Made by a program: the position numbers and the translations under genes
Source: Gautieria morchelliformis
Taxonomy: Eukaryota; Basidiomycota; Agaricomycetes; Gomphales; Gomphaceae
Length of the DNA stretch: 64,000 nt
Reading direction: 5' to 3'
NCBI GenBank assembly: GCA_015179125.1
Contig: WHVA01000531.1
Coordinates: forward strand, 1 to 64,000
In this document: positions 9,750 to 18,759 of the stretch, in pieces
Position numbering within the stretch: the first letter of the stretch is position 1
Layout of the letters: every line of letters begins with the position of its first letter
Notes under the pieces: model-generated
The model's database searches: none
Seen by the model: the letters and a program-made list of their open reading frames with translations, nothing else
Told to the model about the DNA's origin: nothing

Positions 9750-12055
9750 ATGCTCGGGATTTCTCTGAGTCTACTCTTCATCTCTGCTAGTAAGCATAAT
9801 ATTTTGGATCTTGCGCGGAGAACTTATGCCTGCATTCAGTCAATGCATTTGACATGGCATTGCCGGCCACTCTTGTCACCCTTCCATTGTCGGCTCCTCT
9901 TCCCAATGGGACAATGGAGATACAGGTGAACTGTTCAGTTACTATGGAAGTTCCACTGAAAATAGGAGCTAACACTGGCGAAGTGTCCGCCGGACGGTGA
10001 ACCCGGAGAACACGAATGTTTCCGTGGCTGCTGCTCAAACAATGGACTCCAGGGTATTGCGATTGCGGACTTGTGCGGGGTACCTGAATCTGACACCGGC
10101 GGGTGGCAGGCATTGACACAGTATCAAATAAACCGTAACCTTGTCAGTTGACTTTACCACTGCAGAAGCATCTGACATTTTGCTGTACTAGTCCAAATAG
10201 CCTTGTGCCATTTTGATGGACGCAGTGCTGGCGACGTGCAACTCCTGCTCACACCGAATGCCTCGGCCACCCTGGATGGTCTGAATCGAGCGGATGAACG
10301 TATGACACTCATCTTGCTGCCCTCTTCATCTGCTTAGTGCGGGTATTTTGCAGAGCTGAGGCAACATCAGGCCATATACCGTGCGCTACAGATAATCGGC
10401 GGTCACATTGGACTTCCCATCCTCCTCCTTTTCTCTATCTTTTCCAAAACGGCGCAACGGGATCTTACATATCTTAACTTTTGCTTCACGTGGATATTTT
10501 CTAGCATAACCTTCTCTCTTGGGTGAGTCAAATTCCTGTCGTATTTCGGGTCACATCACTTCACTACGGGATACGGCAGACTATACCGTTTGGGACCAGC
10601 AAGTCAATTTTTTGGAGCCACACTTCCATTCCTTCACTCCGATCAGGTGTGCTTGAACCAGGCAGCACTTGTCTCCGGAGCTCAGGTGATGACAGATACA
10701 GCCATGTGTGCATTGATTGTTCAGGTAGCTATGTTCTTTTATCGCCATGACGAGTACACAATTCAGACACACATAGCTTTGGTTTGATTTCAGAGCTGCT
10801 ATTCATGGGCCTCGTAGTCCCAGGCAAATTCGATGGACGAGAGCTACGGTAGATCTCATTTGTCATCACCTGTCATTGGTATTTATGAAAGCTTTCTTCA
10901 CTACCCAGCTTCTATCAGCGCCTTACGGGGCTCTACTGGCGTTCTCGTTGCCTGCTCTCGGCGCTCGCGTTGACTTCGTCAGACCTCATTGCTTCTACGG
11001 CTAAGCCTCCTCTGATTTTGAATCTAGCTTCTGTTTCAATCTGGAAGATTAGTTGCCTCCGAGAGAAGTTTTTATTGTATGTTATTTAATAATAACACCT
11101 TGTGAGCACTTTCCATGCCTTCATCTAGGCTTTGCAAACCGACCACGACCTCCACAGCCTTATCTCTCAGTACACCGTATTGGTCTCCATCTTGATTGTC
11201 ACTCTCATATTTGATGGTATGTTGACCCTCACTGTGTTGCTTCCCTAATCTGTTTCAAAGGATGCATAATCCACATTCTGTACCGTCGTTGGCTATTTTT
11301 TCAACGGACTGGAGGGAAGACACTTGGAGTACCACTCTCTGTTGTCTTTCGTGTCGTCATCTTTTCCGCGTATCGCATTGTGGCCGCTGTGTATGTTCCC
11401 TTTCCCCATATGCTGTCTCTGTGTCCTGTGTCTGATCATTTGCATGGATATCCGCTCGGCTACATGTGGACTTGCCACCATGAAAGAGCCTATATGACAA
11501 CCATGCTTAACGCTCAGAGATTCTATGTCCTTACTGGTGGCACTAATCAAATGGACACTGTTATCTCTGGGGACGGCATCTTTGAACCCCCAAGTGCGTT
11601 GTGGCCCCCATCGCGCTATAGCGACCGTTCTAGTACTCACGAGCTCCAAATGCCATAGCCTCTGTCATCCCTGTGTGGGCCGACATGCTGCAAGCCGGAA
11701 GTGCGTTTTGGCTGTCATCATGCTATAGTGACCGTACTAGTACTCACGAGCTCCAACTGTCATAGCCCCTCTCATTGCCTTTCTCATCTTTGGCACGAGC
11801 AAGGTGAGCATTCTTGTTGTGGTAATTCCATAGCTGGAGCTGCTGTCTCAGGAATTTCTTGATGCCTTGATGTTTTGGAGATGGGTCAACCCCATTCTCG
11901 CTACTTCGATGTGCTGTCGCAAAAGGTCTGCAGTCACACCAAGGGAATCCAACGCGTACGGGGAGGTTGTCGATCACGAGAGTGTGGTCTCTGGCGATAA
12001 CGCATTGTATATTAGGCAAGAAACGAAGGGTACCGATGAGTGTTTGCCCCTGTAG
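9750..12055 (+). pseudogene. Seven-transmembrane receptor-like gene, copy A (probably decayed)
   Basis: The exon-like pieces follow the order of copy C at 56681-58996: a hydrophobic start from ATG 9750, a YRALQIIGGHIGLPILLLFS-type membrane segment, a Cys/Gln-rich loop with LVSGAQ.MTDTAMCALIVQ, a TVLVSILIVTLIFD segment, CIIHILYRRW, APL.AFLIFGTSK and a last exon with DALMFWRWVNP and tail ending at 12055. Short GT-AG introns separate them. Compared with copy C, a deletion shortly after the start shifts the frame, and the segment after FFYRHDEYTIQTH is out of frame relative to copy D. Such proteins are expected to be plasma-membrane receptors, but the ligand is unknown. Family assignment is from hydropathy and recalled motif order only. 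Confidence 0.5.
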
Positions 12056-12407
12056 TTTTTCCTTTCAATTTGTTACGGCCACGGCGTATTCTATCAGTTT
12101 AGTCTCATGTCTTTATATTTCTGTGTCGCGCACATATCTGGACTTCAGTGGCAACTTTCAGGTTGCATTGTCATGGTTTTGTGACCTATGCAAGTTCTGG
12201 CCCAACGTTAGGGTCTTAGAGGCAGCAGCCAGCTTCTATTCAAGGTAGTTACTAGAGGATGGAACAGTCAAAAGAGTAGCAGAGGGAGCATGCACCAGAG
12301 AATAACATGATAATCAAATCCAATCGATAGAAATCATAAGTATCTTGCCAAACACGTCAGGGAAAGCGGCGGCGCGAGGAGAATCACTTTTTAGTGCTCA
12401 TCTGAGC

Positions 12408-12860
12408 ATGACCAAGCATTGTATATGCGATAGCATTGCTTGACTGTTTTTCTGGCTGCGCACCATCTGCATCTGACCGAGCGCTGCCGGGCGTATGGAG
12501 GCAGAACACAACGCTTGACAGACGCGGAAAGCGGGATGGCAACTGCTACACGGGTGCCCGGAACTTATCTGGAAGGGAGGGGTTGGGAAGTGCGTAACGC
12601 CCCGAGCTGCGAGATGTGGGAGGGAGCCGAGGAGCTCGAATCAGAGGGCATAGTCATAGGGAATCGTGAACGAAGAGATGAAAGCCAAACCGGGGGAAGA
12701 AAGTGGCGGACCAGGCAGTAGATCAGTCTATTGTGTGCGAAGTAGCTAGCCACTGGCGGGATCTGCTATGGGATATTTCCGTGAGATTGTATTGCCTGTG
12801 GACAATCGATTTTCAATGGTGGATGAGTGAACGAAGTAAGGCGGCTTAGGATCCGAGGAT
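12408..12860 (+). repeat. Downstream repeat block (CpG-rich copy)
   Basis: This block recurs at 41164-41586 with most CpG sites changed to TpG or CpA, and in split form around 59360-59574 and 60074-60180. A 93-codon open frame at 12440-12721 is not kept in the other copies, so I do not call it a gene. Confidence 0.7.
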
Positions 12861-13725
12861 GCACATAAGCAACAGCAGCAACGGGCTAGTGAAATGAAGC
12901 ATAGATAAAGAACAGTTACAGGAAAACACAAACCAAGCATAGCACGCACGATACATGAGATTATAACAAAGGAACGGAAACGAGCACGTGCCGAGTGCAT
13001 GTAAAACGACACTCGTCGAGTTTAAAAAAATAAATAAATTCCTAGAACCCATCCCGGCACCGCTCCATACCCCAGGCACGCCTCACAAAGATTGCACGAC
13101 GCTCCCTGTGTATGGTGTGGTTCAGCGACAGGCGGCATTTTGAGACGCAGGAAGGTCAAAATATCCGTAAGTGCTGAGCAGCCCTATCCGTAACACGACC
13201 ATCAGCATACAGGACGTGAATTTTGACCAGCGAGAACCGAAGCACTACGCACTTGCGAATAATCTGCTGCAAGCAGTGGGGTTAGTGTCTTCACTCAGGA
13301 GATATCCCTATCCGACCCAACCCAGAGAGAGAGAGAGAGGTGCAGGATCCTGGGACGAGGACCGTACCTTCCATCACCGTGTGGGTAGCGGGACGCTAAC
13401 GGGCTGAGAATCTGTAAGTGTGAGTAGTTGAGTGCGTCGGCCAAAAGAGTGGGACGGACGTGTGGGACGAGGCAAGCGGGGGAAGGGAGGGAATGAGGCC
13501 ACTTCCTTACGTCCATTTGAAGCGCGCGTCGATCGTCACGTGGCTTCGCAAGGCACGTCTCGTTACATAAACACTGTGTACGTTCACGTGTTGTGAATGC
13601 GTGAGACTCACTCACCTTGTGCTCGCGTCGCGTCATCCGATACATGTACCAACCGAGCCAAACAGAACGTCGCAGCATCTCAGTCAACCATCTGGCGCTC
13701 CCTGGATATGCGAGGAAACATAAAC
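12861..13725. other. Gene-poor stretch
   Basis: Contains a short GA run near 13325 and only short overlapping frames on both strands. I see no supported gene. Confidence 0.4.
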
Positions 13726-13991
13726 CTTGATGCCCAGTGGAAATCGGCTCGAATTAGGGCTGCGTATAGATGTAAATATCTGTAAAATAAGCGCTGCATG
13801 TGAGAACCGCCACAAACCGAGAAATGGAACTATAACCGATATTTTGGTCGGCTGATAGATGCGCAGAGTTGCTGTGAGATGTGTAGGGATGTTCTCACCG
13901 GTAGATAGCAGAATAAAACCGATTTTTTCTGTATTGGTGTATGTGCACAACCGCTGGTACATGTACACAACCGATCCCTCGGCTCTGCACC

Positions 13992-14070
13992 CACCTGCAC
14001 CACGCGCCCCAGCACCGATCCCTCCACGCTCCGCGCACCTGCACCACGCGCCCAGCACCGATCCCTCCAC
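13992..14070. repeat. Minisatellite, about 44 bp unit
   Basis: Nearly two GC-rich direct repeats (13992-14035 and 14036-14070, the second one base shorter in the shared part), with a partial unit upstream near 13967. Lies inside the TIR element. Confidence 0.6.
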
Positions 14071-14453
14071 TCTGCATCTACCCATACCACGTCCAACGGC
14101 TAGAAAGAAAAAAAATGAAATGAATGAGAAAGCAATGAAATAAAATGAGAGATATATGCACCAATGTAATGCGAAGCGAGTGTTTGATGGGCGATATCAG
14201 GTTGATGAGTTTGGCTTGGAGCCCTTCATGTCGGGCGATATCTTGCATGACTTGTTCATTTTGCTGAGTTCACTGTAGAACTCATAGATGAGACACTGGC
14301 ATAACTGAATAAAGATTTTAACTCATCTCCTTGTCTGCTTCTGAGAGCGTTGCGAATGCATCTTTAACGCCGCCCCTCATTGACCTGACCTGATGAGGCC
14401 CGTCGAGTACAGAGCGCCCGGGCGCGCTGGGTGCGGCGATGTCAGCGACGACG

Positions 14454-15133
14454 CTATGGGCATGGGCGTGGACACGGACGGCGTGGGGCTGGACACAAGG
14501 CACGCCGCCGACATCGAGCTCGCATGACACAGTCGAGGCTGAGGAGCCACGCCTTGTGCGCAGGGAGGACGGTGAGGTTTGCAGGGTGGAGGGCGGCGTT
14601 GAGGAGGTGCGCGAGGTCATGCTGGAGCTTGTCGAGTGCGGGGGGCGTGGTGCGGGTACGTGGCGGGCGAGCTGGCATGCGGCGCGGTCAGCGGCGGAGG
14701 ATATAGATATAGATAGATGGAGAGCCCGGCACTGACCAGAACTCCGTGCAGGAAATGTGGCCGCCATCTGTAGCGCCTACGGCGCGCTCAATATCCTCGA
14801 CTACGAGCCGCCTTGCAGGCTGCGAGGATGGCGCAGCTGCCGAGGGTGAGGTGGGCGCTGCCATTGGCGAGGGTGAATCCGACGATACTGGGACTTCTTC
14901 TAGCCCGTATCCGTCAATTCCTTCCTGTAGATAAATGAATAAATAAAAATTCATAGCAAAGAGAGGCTCCTTACATCTCTTGTCACACCGTCCGGATTCG
15001 CGTCTTGGTAGTTTTGGTCGTCCCCCTCCATCGCGTTGTTGGCCTCCACCACTTCATCTCCCTCTATCACGTCGTTGCCATCCATGTCATCGCCTCCTTT
15101 AATCACGTCATCACGCCCCACCGTTCTCGCCAT
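14454..15133 (-). pseudogene. Possible captured multi-exon gene fragment in the TIR element
   Basis: Three exon-like stretches can be read on the minus strand. The first (15133 to about 14969) is acidic. It ends at a GTAAGG donor and joins in phase with the acceptor at about 14933, giving EGIDGYGLEEVPVSSD and a Pro/Ser/Ala-rich stretch. A third piece near 14560-14650 encodes LDKLQHDLAHLLNAALHP and KAWLLSLDCVM. The latter faintly resembles the RNase PH core of an exosome subunit (Rrp42/Rrp43 type), but the next conserved block is missing. Function is not established; the whole may be an unrelated hypothetical gene. Confidence 0.3.
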
Positions 15134-15989
15134 CTATTGCATCGTCTCCCCCGTCGCCTCTTTCACCGGGAAGCGAAGCAGCATGCACGCCAGGCAGGAA
15201 CTCAGGGAGATGGTGGTGGAACTTGGCGTGTCGAAAGTATGCTGGGGTGCTGGGGGAAAAGAAGCGCCTAAGTCCAACAAAATGTACGTCACGGTGTGGT
15301 AGATCTGAAAAACGCAGAGGGTTCCAGTGCCGTGCGTATGCAAAAATCCGAGAGCGCGTGGCGCTTAGCGTCTCTGTGTCTCTGATAGATGAAAAAACCA
15401 GCGACGAGTGCATCTGCAGAAACGAAGAATCCACACCATTGGGTAAACGAAGATCGAGTTTGGATGCAGATGCAAATAGAAAATCGAGCAGAACGCAGAT
15501 GCGTGTGCCTGCGACGCAAGTGCAAGCAGAGACAGGAAATCGGGTGACGACTGGAGTGCAGATGCGAGTGTGTGTACAGACACGGAAAAACGAGTGTGAG
15601 TGCAGATGCGAGTGACAGAAATGAGACAAGTCGATGGCAAGTGCATCGAGCGAAGATGATGCCAAGCAGAAGATTTTTTAGTTTCTGTGCGCTGCGAAAA
15701 GTGTTGGGCACGCCGGTATCAGTTGGTGGCGGTTCTGAACCGGAAGCAACTGAGTTTTGTAAAAAAAAATTTTTGTGCATCGGTGCGTCACCGGTACATA
15801 CAGATTTAACGCCGAATTTGTATTTCATTATTGGTATTTACAGCTACGTGCAGCCCTAATTCGAGCCGATTTCCACTGGGCTTGATGTCCTAGATGCCAC
15901 TTGACCTTCAATGGTTTCGACTGGCGTATGGCGAGGAAGTCTGACTTGTCAGCCTCAATTTTCGCACTCTAACCCTTATCGCCTCACAG

Positions 15990-16201
15990 GCTTCCCTTCA
16001 TTTCTGTTCAGAATGTAATAACTTGCTCTATCCATGTGTGCGTCTGCAACCTGCTGCTGCTTATGAGTACCTCATTCACCTTACGGATGTTCAGGCTGAC
16101 CCTGCACGTCGCATTATTGTATACGCATGTTGCATCTGCCAGTACGACGAGATCGGAGAGAACATGTGTGTCTTCAGGAGCGATCTAGTGACAGTAACAA
16201 A
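15990..16201 (+). pseudogene. RPB9: RPB9-like N-terminal zinc-ribbon exons
   Basis: Exon 15990-16037 encodes ASLHFCSECNNLLYPC and ends at a GTGCGT donor. Exon 16095-16201 starts after an AG and continues in phase with ADPARRIIVYACCICQYDE, then CVFRSDLVTVTK, ending at a GTAATT donor. The two Cys pairs (FCSEC.NLLYP and YACCIC.Y) are the N-terminal zinc ribbon of RNA polymerase II subunit RPB9. The start codon would be in an upstream exon that I could not place. The RPB9 C-terminal ribbon does not follow. Instead, TFIIS-type exons begin about 270 bp downstream, while an RPB9-like C-terminal exon lies 8 kb upstream (7437-7568). The gene is therefore rearranged, or chimeric, and is called a pseudogene with that caveat. 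Confidence 0.6.
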
Positions 16202-16468
16202 GTAATTTTGCACGTAAGCGCTGCATGCAGACACGCTCCTAGGCTGATTCATGAGAACTCTTCAATGCCGGTGAGCTTCTTTGTTCTAAAGAGGGAGGTG
16301 TCATGCTGCTCTTAATTACTGCAGCATGACAAATACGAGCTCCGGCTGAATCGGCATGGTATTGCTGCCATCGCCACATTGTCTTTCTCACCAACCATCA
16401 ACTCCTTTATGGCTACCACTCCGTTAGCTGCTGGTTCTGTCCAGGATCTCTCTGGTTCAGATCCTGAG

Positions 16469-16739
16469 GCTCCAAGCCAACAGGCCCTCGAGGAATCTCC
16501 CTCTTTGGGCTCAGAAGAAATGGAAGCAGAAACGGATGCATTTCAATGTGGACGTTGCAGACAGGTTAGTATTGCCGTCATTTGAGGAGCGCTGTCTTAC
16601 CGAGCTTCACCACTTGAGCGTAAGACGCGTTACTTTCAGCGACAGACCCGCAGCGCCAATGAGCCGATGACTGTGAGTTTGTAACCGCGCGCTCTGGGGT
16701 ACTCCTGACATTTGCCCTGATTTTTTAGACTTTTGTGAT
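16469..16739 (+). CDS. DST1: TFIIS C-terminal zinc-ribbon exons (gene split by transposons)
   Basis: Exon (about 16469)-16564 encodes SLGSEEMEAETDAFQCGRCRQ. Exon 16619-16672 encodes RKTRYFQRQTRSANEPMT, and exon 16729-16739 encodes TFV plus two bases. The last exon (32882-32918) completes ICTNCGNKWKFS and stop. Together these form the zinc ribbon of transcript-elongation factor TFIIS, including the RSA(D/N)EPM(T) loop that inserts into the polymerase to trigger cleavage of backtracked RNA; here the usual Asp of RSADE is Asn, which in studied TFIIS is an important acidic residue. GT-AG introns are in phase. Domains I and II of TFIIS were not found upstream. A second 3' end copy lies at 60181-60549. 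Confidence 0.65.
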
Positions 16740-17120
16740 GTATGTATTTTTTCACTGCCATTCACCGCGTTTTATGGGTTAGTATTTGTAGATCAAGTCC
16801 TCATGAACCCATAAGAATGTAGCGTTATGTACACGTAATTGAAGTTATTCTTACATAATCTCTGGTTCGAGTATCTCGGCACAGTTGGACGTCTGAATAC
16901 CCCAGACCGAACCAGAATCCGACAGAACGTCGGTACTTGGGCCAGTGGATCGCATCGAGAATTCCCCACGAGGTCAGTCCTCTAAATATGTTTAAATCTC
17001 TCTAAATTAACCCAGCACTCATTACCGATCGGTCTTTGAGCACCCGGCCATTGCTTCAAACATGTGTAATCATCCAAAAGTAACACCACGCCAATATTAC
17101 TAGAGATCGAGTGAGGTAAA
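16740..17120. other. Left part of the enlarged TFIIS intron
   Basis: Begins with a GTATGT donor and shares its first 25 bases with the 60 bp intron of the copy at 60453. The rest is extra sequence with two 9 bp inverted repeats (TTATGGGTT near 16774 and TCTGGTTCG near 16860, each with its complement within about 50 bases). It ends at the left end of the Ngaro element. Confidence 0.5.
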
Positions 17121-17525
17121 TCAGAGTTTAAGTAGCGCAGCGTGCTTACACGCGGCGAATTCCATGCCCGCCTGCGGCTTGTCCGCAAGGCTCCACTGAG
17201 TTGTAAAGCGGTTTCCCCTCTCCTTTTCTCATTCCTCAGTTAACCCCAGGTAGGTTGATTTCTCGCATTTCTCGCCATCTCAAGAGTTCCGCTGAACTCC
17301 GTCGCGCGCGTAGGCTCGAGTCCCACAAGACGCGTCAGCGTCCACGTCATGGACCGGCACACGTGTCTCAGTGGGTGACTCACTCGGGCCTACTTAACTT
17401 TATCCGCACGCCCTCCCTGTGCTTCGCCCGCCCGCGACACCCCACATAGCACAGGTACGGTACGCTTGGCTCGCCAGCCGCGCTCACGCTAACATCTGCA
17501 CAGCTCATAGCGATCGCCGCGTTTC
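17121..17525 (+). repeat. Ngaro A1 terminal repeat
   Basis: 405 bp direct repeat of 21687-22091. It borders TCAGAG at the left and ends shortly before the gag ATG at 17551, so it probably holds the promoter. Confidence 0.85.
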
Positions 17526-17550
17526 TTTTATTCTGAACATCTTGCTTTTC

Positions 17551-18759
17551 ATGACTAGCAATGGACAATCCACCCTACCAAGTTCATCATCCACTTCCAC
17601 CACGTCCAGCTCAACCAGAATCGCCTCGGAATGTCTCCAGATCGTTGAACGCAGACGGTCAGGAGAGCTATCAACGGCCGAAGCCTCTTTATTCATCTTC
17701 AAGTTGCTCCCGCGCGGAGAAGCTGGAGAAGCCGCGTACAAACGATATATCGACCTTTGCGCCGAAATCGATAGAGACCATGCTCTTGCCGCCGCGCGCG
17801 GCGAGGAGTCCTTGCCCCATGACTCTCACGAGCAACACCCGCGACGAAAACGAGCTACCAATGTCACGTCCGATGAATCGCCTTCAGAAACCGAGTCTGT
17901 CCATACGCTCTCGCCTAAAAGAGCTAAGCATCGACATACGGAACCTGAAGGAGGAGATCCGCCGACGAAAGAGCACAAAAAGTCCGACGGATCCGAATTT
18001 GCTTGGAACCGCCAACCGCCATCATTGGAACTCGTCGACCCCCTCATTGCAAAAACCCTCGCACTCAAAGCCATTCACCTCGTCGACCTCAAAGCTGCGA
18101 AGAGCAATCTACTCTCGCGATTCGACTGCCCGAATCTCCCAGAGTCATTGTGGTTCGACGTCCTGGCCGACAGGTTCATCGACCTCGACAAAATCTATTC
18201 CGGCTATTACTCGCTCGAGGCCGATCATCAATTCACCGAGTCCATCGGAAATGTCGACATCACGCTGTGTTCAGGAAGCGGCTCTAGCAAACCTGCCAAG
18301 AGAATCGAATCTCACGGAGAGTGGTCTATCGCCTTCTCAGTGGCCAAGAGAGCCGTCCTCTATGTCTACCCCCATCGGGCCAACGAATTTACTCGTTACG
18401 AAGAGTATATCCTTGGACAATTCGCCGCCATGCGATATCCCGGCGAGCAGCACAAAGTCCTCGACTTGGACAAAGCTATTCGAATCCGAGTCTCCCGAGA
18501 CAATCAGCTCTCCCTCACTTCATTCGACAAATTCGCCGACCTTACTACACGACACTTCGTCTCCCAGCAAGGGTCGATGTTACAAGAAAGCAGGCGATTC
18601 CGTCCCCCGTTCGGAGGACTTCAACCTATCTGCCGCCGATTCAACGGTGGACGTTGCACCAGCCTCTCATGCAAATATCGACACGTTTGCTCCTCCTGCA
18701 CGGGAAAACACGCCTCCAAAGACTGCAGCGGGAACAAAAAAGCAGATCCCTCAAAGTGA
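17551..18759 (+). CDS. Ngaro Gag-like protein
   Basis: Start chosen at ATG 17551, just downstream of A1; the frame also extends upstream through A1 without a need for it. The 402-residue product has a Ser/Thr-rich N-terminus, a charged region with KR-rich clusters (about residues 95-150), a central globular part, and a C-terminal Cys/His-rich end (about residues 361-392). There a C-X7-C-X4-C-X3-H finger is followed by a short CSSC...H....C knuckle, fitting RNA binding. It would form the nucleoprotein particle for reverse transcription. The RT frame overlaps nearly the whole gene in another frame. Confidence 0.75.
   Translation: MTSNGQSTLPSSSSTSTTSSSTRIASECLQIVERRRSGELSTAEASLFIFKLLPRGEAGEAAYKRYIDLCAEIDRDHALAAARGEESLPHDSHEQHPRRKRATNVTSDESPSETESVHTLSPKRAKHRHTEPEGGDPPTKEHKKSDGSEFAWNRQPPSLELVDPLIAKTLALKAIHLVDLKAAKSNLLSRFDCPNLPESLWFDVLADRFIDLDKIYSGYYSLEADHQFTESIGNVDITLCSGSGSSKPAKRIESHGEWSIAFSVAKRAVLYVYPHRANEFTRYEEYILGQFAAMRYPGEQHKVLDLDKAIRIRVSRDNQLSLTSFDKFADLTTRHFVSQQGSMLQESRRFRPPFGGLQPICRRFNGGRCTSLSCKYRHVCSSCTGKHASKDCSGNKKADPSK

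Larger units (their letters stand above)
8155..12860 (+). repeat. Segmental repeat, copy A
   Basis: By eye this stretch aligns with 33141-37390 (copy B), and its receptor-gene part with 55430-59571 (copy C) and 48905-49686 (copy D). Its last part (12408-12860) also recurs at 41164-41586. Confidence 0.75.
13733..15880. mobile_element. TIR element, 2148 bp, with 7 bp target duplication
   Basis: The ends are inverted copies: 13733-13763 is the perfect reverse complement of 15850-15880 (31 bp, starting CCCAGTGGAAATCGGCTCG), and similarity continues inward for about 17 more bases. CTTGATG flanks both ends directly (13726-13732 and 15881-15887). This is the structure of a cut-and-paste DNA transposon. 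No transposase motif was recognised, so it is probably non-autonomous. The superfamily is unknown; hAT elements usually make 8 bp duplications. It carries intron-like gene fragments on its minus strand. Confidence 0.75.

Noticed and set aside
12440-12721. 93-codon frame as a gene
   Set aside because: Lies in a repeat block whose other copies (41164, 59360) do not keep the frame.
15111-15665. 184-codon minus-strand frame as a gene
   Set aside because: Low-complexity Ser/His/Leu translation, overlapping alternative frames, no motif; lies within the TIR element.
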